A stretch of DNA of 64,000 nucleotides from Yoonia vestfoldensis DSM 16212 (GTDB taxonomy: Bacteria; Pseudomonadota; Alphaproteobacteria; Rhodobacterales; Rhodobacteraceae), in the NCBI RefSeq assembly GCF_000382265.1, contig NZ_KB907983.1:62001-126000 (forward strand), given 5' to 3'. A program made the translations under genes and the position numbers. The notes beneath the pieces are model-generated. The model was not told the origin of the DNA, did not search any database, and was given only the letters and a program-made list of their open reading frames with translations. Shown piece by piece: positions 24,908-34,051 of this stretch (its first letter is position 1; each line of letters opens with the position of its first letter).

Positions 24908-25447
24908 TTAGGTGCGCCAGAACGGCCAGATGCGCCCGAAGACGCCGTCGCGCAGCACCAGCGCGTGATGCAGCGCCGCGCCGATATGCAGCGCCATCAC
25001 CGCCAGCAGGACGTAGCGGCCGTAAAAATGCATCGATTTGGCAATTTCCGCGATGGCCTCGTTGCGCGGCAACAGCGGGTGCAGCCCCACGGCACCGAGC
25101 GCTTCGATCGGGAAACCGCCCATCGAGACGCGCACATAGCCGGTGATCGTCATGAAAAAGACCATGACGTACAAAAGGATATGGGTCATCCCCGCCGCGT
25201 TTTTCTGCCATGCCGGCATGTGGGCGGGCAAAGGTGCGGGCGGATTGACCGCGCGGTAGATCAACCGCACCACCATCAGCAAAAGGATCAGCACCCCAAG
25301 GTTCTTGTGCAGAATGAATAACGCGTTCTGTGTGCTGCGGTCCAGCCCGTCGGACACCATGATCCCGCCTACGGGCAGCATCACAATGATCGCGATGGCC
25401 AGACTCCAGTGCAGAACCCGTGCGGGGATGCGATAGCCGTTTTGCAT
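24908..25447 (-). CDS. cytochrome b561-family protein
   Basis: 179 residues with four membrane helices. It begins MQNGYRIPARVLHWSLAIAI; His in RVLHW and later His residues (FILHKNLGVLIL, MHFYGRYVLLAVMALHIGAALHHAL) are the expected haem ligands of a di-haem b561 quinol-type cytochrome (YodB/CybB-like). It probably transfers electrons between periplasm or quinone and an unknown partner. Start at 25447, with AAGGAG upstream on the minus strand. Confidence 0.9.
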   Translation of the reverse strand: MQNGYRIPARVLHWSLAIAIIVMLPVGGIMVSDGLDRSTQNALFILHKNLGVLILLLMVVRLIYRAVNPPAPLPAHMPAWQKNAAGMTHILLYVMVFFMTITGYVRVSMGGFPIEALGAVGLHPLLPRNEAIAEIAKSMHFYGRYVLLAVMALHIGAALHHALVLRDGVFGRIWPFWRT

Positions 25448-25535
25448 GCAGAACTCCTTTTGTGTCAGCAAAGGATGGTCGCGCGTTTGTGTCAACCCGG
25501 CACATGATCGCCGTTGACTTGCCCCGGACGATGCT

Positions 25536-26327
25536 ATGTCTGGTCATATGGTTGTTACACTTGCCCAAAACGCCGAAAAGGCACATCGAGGCCGCAAGGC
25601 ACATGATCCGTTGCTGGCGCGTTTCTGCCTGCTGGCATTGGTGAACCTGTGGCTGCTTGCGATGCTGGTGTTCGGGCTTTTTGGCGCGGATCGCCCGGCA
25701 TTCTGGACGGGCGGCGCGCTGGCGTTCGGGCTGTATCTGGGGCTGAACGGGGTCCTGCTGCGCGGCCTGATCCGCCATTATCCGCATGAACGTCTTGGGC
25801 TGTGCAACGTTGTGACACATTTCCGGGCAACGCTGACCGCCGGGCTGGCTGCGGTGTTGCCCACCGCGCAGGCCCTGACCACCGATCCTGTCTTGGCATG
25901 GAGCGTTGTGGCCATCGCCACGATCGCGCTGGCCTGTGACGGGATCGACGGCTGGGCCGCGCGCCGGTCGGGGCTTGCCAGCAGCCTTGGAGCCCGGTTC
26001 GACATGGAAGTCGATTCACTGCTTGCGCTGATCCTGGCCCTGATTGTCTGGCAGACCGGCAAGGTCGGGGATTGGGTGCTGTTCTTGGGGCTGATGCGCT
26101 ATCTTTTCGTCGCGGCGATGTGGCTGATGCCATGGCTGAACCGCCCAACGCCGCAGCGTTTCAGCGGCAAGCTGGTGTGCGTCATCCAGATCGCTGCGCT
26201 GATCGCGCTGCTTGCCCCTGTGGTCACCGGGCTTTGGGCTGTCGGATTGGCTGGCACCGCCCTCGCGCTGGTGATCTGGTCCTTTGGCGTGGATATCCGC
26301 TTTCTCTGGCAGACGCGGGCCGCATGA
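25536..26327 (+). CDS. CDP-alcohol phosphatidyltransferase family membrane protein
   Basis: 263 residues with several membrane helices. The full CDP-alcohol signature D-G-x2-A-R-x8-G-x3-D-x3-D is present with DGWAAR, then G-ARF-D-MEV-D (about residues 133-155). Such enzymes form phospholipids or phosphodiester-linked head groups from a CDP-activated donor. A second in-frame ATG at 25548 is a possible start. The stop overlaps the next start (ATGA), and the pair probably acts in one lipid or envelope modification pathway; the alcohol acceptor is unknown. Confidence 0.9.
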   Translation: MSGHMVVTLAQNAEKAHRGRKAHDPLLARFCLLALVNLWLLAMLVFGLFGADRPAFWTGGALAFGLYLGLNGVLLRGLIRHYPHERLGLCNVVTHFRATLTAGLAAVLPTAQALTTDPVLAWSVVAIATIALACDGIDGWAARRSGLASSLGARFDMEVDSLLALILALIVWQTGKVGDWVLFLGLMRYLFVAAMWLMPWLNRPTPQRFSGKLVCVIQIAALIALLAPVVTGLWAVGLAGTALALVIWSFGVDIRFLWQTRAA

Positions 26328-27958
26328 CCCTTGCGCTGCGCCGCATCGCCGGATTGGCGGCCGCCGCTGCCTTGCTGCATCTGGTGCTGATCCAGCCGAA
26401 CCATCCCAATGCGATGACATGGGGCGCGCTTTGGCTTTTTCCGTTGGAACTGCCTGTGATCCTTTTGGCGCTGCTGGCCTTGCCGGGCCGGGCGCTGGTG
26501 TTTCGCGCCCTGCTGATCGCGGTGCTGAGCCTTGTCGTCATCCTCAAGCTGGCGGATTACGCGAATTTCATGGCCTACAACCGCGTGTTCAATCCGGCCA
26601 CCGACATGGGGCTGATCCGCGCGGCCTATGAACTTGGGACAGGCGCGCTTGGTCCTGTTCTGGGCAATCTGGCGGCGGTCGCGGCGGGGGTGGTCCCGTT
26701 CGTTCTGGCAGGCACGCTCTGGTGGGCGACGGGGCGCTGGGTGCGGTTGCAACCGCCACCGCGCTGGGCGCTGCTGTGGCGGGGCGGCTTTGGCGCGCTG
26801 GCGGTAGTCGCCGCCGCCGTGATGGTGGGCCAGATCGGGGCGGCCAAAGGGCAATGGTCGCTGCCCGTCAAGCCGCTGGGGGCCGCGTTTTCCGCGCGGC
26901 TGGCTTATGACCGTGTGGACCTTTACCGCGCGACGCAGGCCGAGCTTGTGGCCTTTGTCGCAGCCGCGGAAAACGATCCTTTCGCCGCGGCAAGCCCGCT
27001 GTTCGACCGGCTGGCTGGCCGAGACGTCGTGTTCATTTTCATCGAAAGCTATGGGCGCGCGAGTTTCGACAACCCGCTTTACATCCCGACCCACAGCGCA
27101 ACCCTGCGCGCCGCGGAAACAGAGCTGGCACAGATCGACGGCATCGCCATGCGCTCGGGCTGGATGACCGCGCCGATGACCGGCGGGCAAAGCTGGCTTG
27201 CGCATACCTCCGTCGCCTCTGGCCTCTGGATCAGTAACCAGATCCGGTATCGTGCGCTGCTGGCCAGTCCGCGCAAGACGCTGTTCCAGCTGGCGACCGA
27301 GGCGGGCTATCACACCGCGACCGTGGTGCCTGCGATCACCCGCGACTGGCCCGAAGGGCCGCGCATCGGGTTCGAGACGATTTTGGCAAAGGATGATCTG
27401 GGCTATCAGGGCCTGCCCTTCAACTGGGTGACGATGCCCGACCAGTTCACGCTGACAGCCTATGACCGGCTGCTGGCGCAAGCGCCGCGCGACGGGCGGC
27501 CGCTTTTTGCGGAAATCTCGCTTATTTCGTCACATGCGCCTTGGGTGCCGGTGCCCGAGTTGATCGACTGGGACGATGTCGGCGACGGCACCGTGTTCAA
27601 CGAGATCGCGCAGTCGGACGATCCCCCCAACGTGGTCTGGCGCGACCATGACCGCGTGCGCGACCAGTATCGCAAGGCCGTCGATTACGCACTACAAACC
27701 AGCCTGTCCTATGTCGCGCGGCAGGGCGAGGATATGCCGCTGTTCATCATTCTGGGCGATCATCAGGCGGCGGGTTTTGTAGCGCAAGGCCCCAGTTTCG
27801 ACGTGCCGGTCCATTTGATCGGCCCGTCAGAGGTCGTCGCTATGATCGACCAATGGGGCTGGACGCCGGGCCTGTTGCCCGACGAGACGCTGTCCGCGTG
27901 GTCGATGGACCTGTTTCGCGACAGGTTTTTGCGGGCCTATTCGACGGGGGTGCCGTAG
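26324..27958 (+). CDS. sulfatase/alkaline-phosphatase-superfamily membrane protein (LtaS/EptA-like)
   Basis: 544 residues. Four or five N-terminal membrane helices (1-180) are followed by a periplasmic hydrolase or transferase domain. Recognisable are VVFIFIESYGRASFD (metal Glu), PMTGGQSWLAHTSV (the nucleophile Ser/Thr region, about 285-300), ISLISSHAPWVPVP and IILGDHQ (metal Asp-His). This matches the LTA synthase/phosphoethanolamine transferase group, which moves a phospho-alcohol head group. It is coupled to the phosphatidyltransferase, whose product may be its donor (inference). Confidence 0.85.
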   Translation: MTLALRRIAGLAAAAALLHLVLIQPNHPNAMTWGALWLFPLELPVILLALLALPGRALVFRALLIAVLSLVVILKLADYANFMAYNRVFNPATDMGLIRAAYELGTGALGPVLGNLAAVAAGVVPFVLAGTLWWATGRWVRLQPPPRWALLWRGGFGALAVVAAAVMVGQIGAAKGQWSLPVKPLGAAFSARLAYDRVDLYRATQAELVAFVAAAENDPFAAASPLFDRLAGRDVVFIFIESYGRASFDNPLYIPTHSATLRAAETELAQIDGIAMRSGWMTAPMTGGQSWLAHTSVASGLWISNQIRYRALLASPRKTLFQLATEAGYHTATVVPAITRDWPEGPRIGFETILAKDDLGYQGLPFNWVTMPDQFTLTAYDRLLAQAPRDGRPLFAEISLISSHAPWVPVPELIDWDDVGDGTVFNEIAQSDDPPNVVWRDHDRVRDQYRKAVDYALQTSLSYVARQGEDMPLFIILGDHQAAGFVAQGPSFDVPVHLIGPSEVVAMIDQWGWTPGLLPDETLSAWSMDLFRDRFLRAYSTGVP

Positions 27959-28080
27959 GGGGGCTATGCGGACTAAGCTCACGTCTGAGTAGACGGTTGG
28001 AAGGTCTGCACCCCCCCTTTCCGCCACTCCAACATAGATGTACGAAGTTACCGACACACCCTAGAGCCACCAGAGTAAAA

Positions 28081-28353
28081 ATGTATTCAACCTCCGAAGC
28101 TAAGCGACTACTTTGGTTTCACTTATTAAACCTCACGATATCAATACCGGTCGCGCTTGTACTGCCGTTGAACATATCTGGCTTCAACGTAGCCTATCTA
28201 TTTTTTCCTTTGAAAGTAATCGCGCTTCTTTACTTCAACGAGTTTCCAGCGAAGAAAGACCCATTCAGCGTTGCATTCTTTACCATCGCTTGTATTGAGA
28301 TCGCTTTAATGTTTCTGACAGGTTCCTTCTCCATCTTTACCTTCTTGACCTGA
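28081..28353 (+). CDS. small hypothetical membrane protein
   Basis: 90 residues from ATG 28081, hydrophobic with about three membrane segments (LLNLTISIPVALVLPLNIS, VAYLFFPLKVIALLYF, FFTIACIEIALMFLTGSF). No family recognised. Codon use is A/T-rich compared with neighbours, suggesting recent transfer. No strong ribosome binding site is visible (a weak AGAG lies about 9 bases upstream). Confidence 0.55.
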   Translation: MYSTSEAKRLLWFHLLNLTISIPVALVLPLNISGFNVAYLFFPLKVIALLYFNEFPAKKDPFSVAFFTIACIEIALMFLTGSFSIFTFLT

Positions 28354-28552
28354 CGCTTTTGATTGAGGAGGTATTTTATGCTTATCTGGGCCGTTTGCCC
28401 GCTGCTCAGCATTCGGTAGGTCGGGTCAACAGCAGACTTGCGGCGGTGCAGCGTGCCAATTTACACCCGACCGGCATCAGTGCGGCACAAAGCCGTCCTT
28501 GCCTGAGATCTGATGTGCCCGTAAAGTTTCCCCATTCGGGATCAGGGTCAGA

Positions 28553-28789
28553 ATGGCACTAATCAAATTCTGCGTCATAGCTGGCCTAGCCACGCTCCCA
28601 ATTCCAATCTTCGGATTCTTTGGGTTCCGTAGGTGGAAGGCCCATTATGGTCAGAATGGGTCACCTTCAGAATATTTTTGGCGATATATCAACGGCAAGC
28701 GCGCAACGGACGATCCGTGGCCCGTCTTTGCTTTAAAAATGGCAATCTTTCTAGTCTGGTTCATGCAGGTTACATCATTGCTAGGATGA
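28553..28789 (+). CDS. small hypothetical membrane protein
   Basis: 78 residues: N-terminal helix (LIKFCVIAGLATLPIPIFGFFGF), polar middle (RRWKAHYGQNGSPSEYFWRYINGKR), C-terminal helix (VFALKMAIFLVWFMQVTSLL). No family recognised. It shares the AT-richer composition of the patch. Its start is the ATG at 28553; the upstream signal is weak. It is convergent with the sugar ABC permease gene. Confidence 0.5.
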   Translation: MALIKFCVIAGLATLPIPIFGFFGFRRWKAHYGQNGSPSEYFWRYINGKRATDDPWPVFALKMAIFLVWFMQVTSLLG

Positions 28790-28845
28790 CGGGCATGGTA
28801 GGTCAGGGCTCAAAGCCGCCATCTGAATCCCGCCCTCATCCCCCA

Positions 28846-29676
28846 CTACCCCTTCACCGCCCCTGCCATGATCGCCCGCACGATCAGTCTTTGCAGCGCA
28901 AGGAACGCCGCCAGCGCGGGCACCACCGCGACGAGGCAAGCAGCGGCCAGCAGTTGCGTGGTGGAGGCCGAACTCGACCCTGCGAAATTATAGATCGCCA
29001 CGGCAATAGGCAGTTGCCCGTCGCGGGTCAGCAAAATGAAGGGCACCAGAAACTGCGACCAGCCCATGATCATGTTGAGGATGAAGGCCGAGGCCAGCGC
29101 GGGTGCCGCCAAGGGCAGGGTGATCCGCATCAGGATGTCCGCGCGGTTGCAACCGTCGATGGCGGCGGCTTCCTCCAGCGCGGGCGGGATCGTGTCGAAC
29201 CCCACCTTGATCAGCCAGACCGACAAAGGCACACCGATCGCCATATAGACCGCGATCACCGACAGATGGCTTTCCAGCATCCCCAGCCGGTCGAGATAGC
29301 GGTAAAGCGGGATGATCACGACCAAGGGCGAGATCATCTGCACCATCAGGATACCGACCATCAGCGGCCCCTTGCCGCGGAAAGTGAACCGTGACGCGGC
29401 ATAGGCGGCAGGGGTCGCGACGATCACGGCCCCCAAAGCCCCCAGCGCGCAAAGCTTGACCGCGTTCCACAGATACGTGCCAAAGGCCCCGTCAGTTAGG
29501 ATCTGGCGGAAATTGTCCAAGGTTGGGGCCTCGGGGATGAAACGTGCAGCGCCCAGATAAACCTCGGCCGGGGTGCGCAGCGACAGCGACACCAGCCACA
29601 GAAGCGGCATCAGGAACAGTGCGGCCAGCACGATCCCCGCCAGATACGTCAGCATGTCGCCAACGCGCGGGGTCAT
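28846..29676 (-). CDS. carbohydrate ABC transporter permease (MalG/UgpE-like)
   Basis: 276 residues, six membrane helices. The EAA loop EAAAIDGCNRADILMRITLPLAAPALASAF (about 185-215) identifies a CUT1-type binding-protein-dependent permease. Its start overlaps the stop of the other permease gene (29673-29676). Last gene of a leftward operon: ATPase, binding protein, two permeases. The sugar cannot be assigned. Confidence 0.93.
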   Translation of the reverse strand: MTPRVGDMLTYLAGIVLAALFLMPLLWLVSLSLRTPAEVYLGAARFIPEAPTLDNFRQILTDGAFGTYLWNAVKLCALGALGAVIVATPAAYAASRFTFRGKGPLMVGILMVQMISPLVVIIPLYRYLDRLGMLESHLSVIAVYMAIGVPLSVWLIKVGFDTIPPALEEAAAIDGCNRADILMRITLPLAAPALASAFILNMIMGWSQFLVPFILLTRDGQLPIAVAIYNFAGSSSASTTQLLAAACLVAVVPALAAFLALQRLIVRAIMAGAVKG

Positions 29677-30548
29677 CGCGTGCCCTTCCGCATCAGCACG
29701 GCAAGATAGACCAGCGTCAGCATCATGCTGATCGCCAAGAGCAGAACCGCCAGCGCCGACCCGCCACCGAGATCGTAGCTATAGAACACGCGGTTGAAGA
29801 TGTTGAGCGACAGGACCTCCGTCGCGCGGCCCGGCCCGCCGCCTGTCAGCGCAAGGATCGTGTCGAAAGTGTTCAACGTCTGGATCGTCACAAGGATCGT
29901 GTTCACCAAGATAGCACCCCGCATCTGCGGGATCGTGATGAACAGGAATTGCGCCGTGGGGCTGGCCCCGTCCACCGCTGCCGCCTCATAGAGCACCGGA
30001 TCGACCGCACGGCGGGCGGCGTAAAACACGATCATCGAAAAGGCCGAGCCTTGCCAGACATTGGCGATCACCGCCGACAGCATGGCGTTGCCCGGGTCCG
30101 ACAGCCACGCGACGGGGGCGAGCCCGATCAGGCGCAGCAGGGAATTGACCGCGCCGAACGGCGCCTCGGACAGCAGCATCTGCCAGATCAGCCCGTTGGC
30201 GATGCCGGGGATTACCCAAGCGGCCAGCACGATGGTCCGCAACAGGCCCATCCCCCACAGCCCCCGCCTGTCGCCGCGCACCAGCAAGAGCGCGATGGCC
30301 AACCCCATGGCTTGCAGGCTGACCACGCTCAGCAGCGTGAACAGCCCCGTATTGCGCAGGATCACAGGCAGGCTGTCATCGCCATAGGCGCTGGCATAGC
30401 CATCCAGCCCGTAGCCCGTGACCGGCCGCAACAGCGTCGCATCGCTGAAACTGAAACGGATCACATCCGCGACGGGGATCAGGAACACCCCGCCCAGCAC
30501 CAGAAGGACAGGCGTGAACCACAGCCAGATGCGCCGGTCCCCCGTCAT
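29673..30548 (-). CDS. carbohydrate ABC transporter permease (MalF/UgpA-like)
   Basis: 291 residues, six membrane helices. The EAA motif YEAAAVDGASPTAQFLFITIPQMRGAIL (about 200-225) and the downstream TFDTILALTGGGPGRATEVLSLNIF are typical of CUT1 permeases. It follows the binding protein by three bases and overlaps the second permease by four, so the operon is tightly coupled. Confidence 0.93.
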   Translation of the reverse strand: MTGDRRIWLWFTPVLLVLGGVFLIPVADVIRFSFSDATLLRPVTGYGLDGYASAYGDDSLPVILRNTGLFTLLSVVSLQAMGLAIALLLVRGDRRGLWGMGLLRTIVLAAWVIPGIANGLIWQMLLSEAPFGAVNSLLRLIGLAPVAWLSDPGNAMLSAVIANVWQGSAFSMIVFYAARRAVDPVLYEAAAVDGASPTAQFLFITIPQMRGAILVNTILVTIQTLNTFDTILALTGGGPGRATEVLSLNIFNRVFYSYDLGGGSALAVLLLAISMMLTLVYLAVLMRKGTR

Positions 30549-30551
30549 GGT

Positions 30552-31847
30552 TTACAGCCGTTCGTAGGCGGCATCGACCGCAGCGGCCGCGGCATCAAGC
30601 GCATCCTCGGGCGTGGCAGCGCCCGACAGCACATCACCCAGCAGGATCTGCAACTGGTTGCTGATCTCGGGATAGATCGCCGCACCGGGACGGGCGACAC
30701 CGTTCACGAGCGCTTCGGCAAAGGCGTCGTATTCTGGCCCGTCGAACGTGTCATAGGCGTCATAAAGGCTCGCCGAGGTGGGCAGCAGCCCTTGGAACGC
30801 ATTGCCTTCGGTGGCGTAGATTTCATAGGCCATGCGCGCGCAGATCTCGACCGCGGTCGGATCGTCGCTGAACGCGCCGATGGTCCAGCCGCCGGTGCCG
30901 GTCGCACGCTGGTCAGCAGTGGGGCCGGGCAGTTCGGACAATTCCCAGTTGGCGAATTGATCGGCGGGCAGGGTGCCGCGCAGCTGGGCAAATTGCCAGT
31001 TGCCGCCGATGAACATACCCGCGGTGCCTGCTGCAGCGGCGGCGTTGAATTCATCGTAGTTGATGATCGTCGTCACCCGCGAGGGCGCGGCACCGGAATC
31101 GACCAGCCCTTTGTAGTAATTGATCGCGGCCAGCATCTTGTCGCGGTTGTCGCCTTCGTTGAATACGGGCCGGCCTTCGGCATCGACCAGTTCACCGCCC
31201 TGCGCCCAGAATGTCGGCAACCAGTCGAATGCCGTGCCTTCCCAGCGGCCGCCGTTGAACAGCACGCCTTCGCGGCCCGCCGCGACAGTAGTCAGGGCGG
31301 CGGCTTGCAGGTCGTCCCAAGTGGCGGGGGCGTCCGGCACCAAGGACGTGTCACGGTACAGCACTTGAAGGCTGGTGAACCACCACCAGGCCAGCACATT
31401 GCCCTCGGCATCGGTCACGCCGTCGCGCACGAAGGGGAACAGATCGTCGATCTGGGCTTGCGTGAAATGGGCATTCATCGGCGATAGCACGCCTGCCGAT
31501 TTGAACAGCCCCAGCTGAGAGCTGTCGATCATCGCGCAATCGGGGCCACGGCCCGCGCGCACCTGTTCCAGCATCCGCGCCTGTTCCTGTCCGATATTGT
31601 CGGTCTGCAGTTGCGTCTCGATCCTCCAGTCGGGGTAATCGGCCATCAGGGCGAGAAACTTCTGTTCGAAGAATTCGCGCGTCGCATCGTCCGATGAATA
31701 AAGATCAAAGGCCGTCAGGCGAAAGGTCATGACATTGGGCGCATCCGCCGGGCCGACACGGTCGCGCGTGATCAGGTCTTGCGGCAAAGCGGCAGAGGCG
31801 GTCAGCGCGAGGGCTGCGGACAACGGATAGGCAAGGGTGTGGCGCAT
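30552..31847 (-). CDS. carbohydrate ABC transporter substrate-binding protein
   Basis: 431 residues with a signal peptide (LAYPLSAALALTASAALPQ) and the two-lobed fold of family 1 solute-binding proteins: NVMTFRLTAFDLYSSDDATREFFEQKF, WDDLQAAALTTVAAGREGVLFNGG, AGTAGMFIGGNWQFAQL. It delivers a sugar or polyol to the two permeases that follow. Only family membership is clear; the substrate class is inferred from the permease type. 25 bases after the ATPase gene. Confidence 0.9.
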   Translation of the reverse strand: MRHTLAYPLSAALALTASAALPQDLITRDRVGPADAPNVMTFRLTAFDLYSSDDATREFFEQKFLALMADYPDWRIETQLQTDNIGQEQARMLEQVRAGRGPDCAMIDSSQLGLFKSAGVLSPMNAHFTQAQIDDLFPFVRDGVTDAEGNVLAWWWFTSLQVLYRDTSLVPDAPATWDDLQAAALTTVAAGREGVLFNGGRWEGTAFDWLPTFWAQGGELVDAEGRPVFNEGDNRDKMLAAINYYKGLVDSGAAPSRVTTIINYDEFNAAAAAGTAGMFIGGNWQFAQLRGTLPADQFANWELSELPGPTADQRATGTGGWTIGAFSDDPTAVEICARMAYEIYATEGNAFQGLLPTSASLYDAYDTFDGPEYDAFAEALVNGVARPGAAIYPEISNQLQILLGDVLSGAATPEDALDAAAAAVDAAYERL

Positions 31848-31872
31848 AGGGTAACTCCTGTTGGTATTATTG

Positions 31873-32982
31873 TCAGGTCAGACGCTGGCCGGTCTGCGGG
31901 TCGAACAGATGGGCGCGGGTCATGTCGGGTTGCAGGCAGCCGGTCGCACCGGGGCGCAAATCAGGACGCGGATTAAGCCGGACCCAGACCGGCCCCAGCG
32001 CATCGGTCTGCCAGAGCGCCAGCGTTTCGGCACCCAAAGGTTCGAGCAGTTCCAACCGCGCGGGCAGGCCGGTGCTTGCCAGCCGCAGCGCCTCGGGCCG
32101 CAGGCCAAGCGTGACAGGGCCGCGATGGGGCGTGGCGGGGGCGGGCAGGCGCAACCCGTTGCCCAACGTCAGCGCGGTATCGGTCAGCACGCCATCGGCA
32201 AAGGTCATTGCAGGCGCGCCGATGAATTCCGCGACAAAGCGCGACACCGGTGTGTTGTAGATTTCCATCGGGGTGCCGATCTGCTCGATCCGGCCCGCGT
32301 TCATCACGACGACCCGGTCTGCCATCGTCATCGCCTCGGTCTGGTCATGGGTGACATAGATCGTGGTGGTGGGCACGCGGGCATGCATCCGCTTGATCTC
32401 GGTGCGCATGGTCAGGCGCAGGCGGGCGTCAAGATTGGAGAGCGGTTCGTCGAACAGAAACAGGCGGGGATTGCGCACGATGGCGCGGCCCATGGCGACG
32501 CGCTGCTTTTGGCCGCCGGACAGATCGCCCGGCATCCGGTGCATCAGATCGGTCAGTTCCAGCGCGCGCGCGGCCTCGGCCACGGCGGCCTTGGCCTCGG
32601 CGCGGGACACACCCCTGCGGCGCAAGCCAAAGGCGATGTTTTGCGCGACGGTCATATGCGGATAAAGCGCGTAGTTCTGGAATACCATCGCCACATCGCG
32701 CTGGGCCGCACCCTGGTCGTTGACCCGCTTGCCCGCAATTTCGATATCGCCAGAGGTCGCGGTTTCCAGCCCCGCAATCAGACGCAGCGTCGTGGATTTG
32801 CCACAGCCCGACGGGCCGACGAGCACCACAAATTCATCCGCTGCCATATCAAGGTTGATACCGGCAACGGCGGGCGGGCCGGAAGCAAACCTTTTGACCA
32901 GGTCGCGCAGGCGCAGCGTGGCCCCTTGGGGTGTCTTGTCGTGCATCGGCGCTGTTTGCGGCGCTTGGATCGTCACATTCAT
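31873..32982 (-). CDS. carbohydrate ABC transporter ATP-binding protein (UgpC/MalK-like)
   Basis: 369 residues. Walker A GPSGCGKST, Q-loop FQNYALYPHM, signature LSGGQKQRVAMGRAIVRNP, Walker B LFLFDEPLSNLD, and the H-loop in VTHDQTEAMTMADR. A C-terminal TOBE-type regulatory domain (about 240-365) is typical of the CUT1 group, where one ATPase often serves several sugar importers. The start at 32982 is chosen; 32946 is an alternative. It is first in the operon and divergent from the UPF0104 gene. Confidence 0.93.
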   Translation of the reverse strand: MNVTIQAPQTAPMHDKTPQGATLRLRDLVKRFASGPPAVAGINLDMAADEFVVLVGPSGCGKSTTLRLIAGLETATSGDIEIAGKRVNDQGAAQRDVAMVFQNYALYPHMTVAQNIAFGLRRRGVSRAEAKAAVAEAARALELTDLMHRMPGDLSGGQKQRVAMGRAIVRNPRLFLFDEPLSNLDARLRLTMRTEIKRMHARVPTTTIYVTHDQTEAMTMADRVVVMNAGRIEQIGTPMEIYNTPVSRFVAEFIGAPAMTFADGVLTDTALTLGNGLRLPAPATPHRGPVTLGLRPEALRLASTGLPARLELLEPLGAETLALWQTDALGPVWVRLNPRPDLRPGATGCLQPDMTRAHLFDPQTGQRLT

Positions 32983-33079
32983 CACCCGAACATAGCCGTA
33001 ACCCCTCCGAGGTCCATAGAATCCGTTAAATGAGAGACCAGCGCTTGCAATTCCACGCAACTGGCAGATATCTCAGCCA

Positions 33080-34051
33080 ATGTCAGAACGCCCCGATCCC
33101 GATCCAGTTCCGCGCCGCAAGTTTTTTGGGGCGGCTTTGCGCGTGATTGTCACGCTCGCCATCCTTGCACTCCTGTGGCATCTGACCGATGGGCCGCAGG
33201 TTCTGGCGTTGTTGGCGCAGACCGAATGGCTCTGGCTGCTGGCCGCCTTGGCCACGGCGCACGGGCAGGTGCTGTTGTCCGCGCTGCGCTGGCGGCTGAC
33301 GGCGGCGCAACTGGATCAACCGCTGCGCAGGCGCGATGCGATCGGGGAATATTACCTGTCGCAATTCGTCAATCTGGCGGTGCCTGGGGGTGTGCTGGGC
33401 GATGCGGGGCGCGCTGTGCGCCAACGCCATCAGGCGGGGATGCTGCGCGCGGCACAGGCTGTGGTGCTGGAACGGCTGGTCGGGCAGGTGGCGCTGTTCG
33501 CGGTGCTTTTCGGCGGGTTCGTCGTGGCCATCACCGTGCCGGGCGGTCTGGTGTGGCCGGGTTGGATCACCGAGGCGATCGGTTGGCTTGCGTTGTTGCT
33601 GGTGGGTCTTGTGGTGCTGGGGGCGATCCTTGCACGGGTGCCCGGCCCCGTGGCGCGTGCGACGGCGGGGTTTTTGACGGCGCTGCGTCTGGGACTGCTG
33701 GCGCGCGGGGTCTGGCCGCGTCAGGTGGGCCTCAGCATCGCGATTGTCGCCTGCAATCTGGCAAGTTTCGCGTTCTGCGCGTTTGCCACCGGCACCGACC
33801 TGCCTTTCGTCGCTGTGGTGACGATCCTGCCCCTGATCCTGACCTCGATGATGATCCCGCTGTCGGTGGGCGGCTGGGGCCTGCGCGAAGGGGCCGCCGC
33901 CGCGATCTGGCCTGTCGTGGGCGCGCAGGCCGAGGCGGGGATCGCGGCCAGCATCGCGTTCGGTCTGGTCATTCTTGTGGCAAGCCTGCCGGGTGTCTGG
34001 GTCCTGCTGGCGCAGCGCCGGCGTCCGGCTGTGTCCAGCGCGCCAGAATAG
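33080..34051 (+). CDS. UPF0104/lysylphosphatidylglycerol-synthetase-like flippase-domain protein
   Basis: 323 residues with about eight membrane helices. The family blocks YYLSQFVNLAVPGGVLGDAGRAVRQRH, AAQAVVLERLVGQVALF and LPLILTSMMIPLSVGGWGLREGAAA belong to the UPF0104 (MprF flippase-domain-like) group, thought to move lipids or glycolipids across the membrane. The last 83 bases overlap the 3' end of the OpgH gene on the other strand, so both C-termini are constrained by the same DNA. Confidence 0.85.
   Translation: MSERPDPDPVPRRKFFGAALRVIVTLAILALLWHLTDGPQVLALLAQTEWLWLLAALATAHGQVLLSALRWRLTAAQLDQPLRRRDAIGEYYLSQFVNLAVPGGVLGDAGRAVRQRHQAGMLRAAQAVVLERLVGQVALFAVLFGGFVVAITVPGGLVWPGWITEAIGWLALLLVGLVVLGAILARVPGPVARATAGFLTALRLGLLARGVWPRQVGLSIAIVACNLASFAFCAFATGTDLPFVAVVTILPLILTSMMIPLSVGGWGLREGAAAAIWPVVGAQAEAGIAASIAFGLVILVASLPGVWVLLAQRRRPAVSSAPE

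Larger units (their letters stand above)
27959..28845. other. AT-richer patch with two small membrane protein genes
   Basis: From the sulfatase stop to the sugar transporter, base composition falls and codon use shifts (many A/T-ending codons). Two small membrane proteins are the only convincing genes. Between them (28354-28552), a strong GAGGAGG followed by ATG 28378 opens a 12-codon peptide, and the rest has no gene I can support. No transposase or integrase remnants were recognised. Confidence 0.5.

Noticed and set aside
28378-28416. 12-codon peptide MLIWAVCPLLSIR after a perfect GAGGAGG
   Set aside because: Attractive as a leader peptide, but no downstream attenuator or regulated gene is in place, so I did not list it as a gene.
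29544-31487. A 647-residue plus-strand frame over the sugar transporter
   Set aside because: Antisense of the permease and binding protein genes; composition typical of shadow frames.
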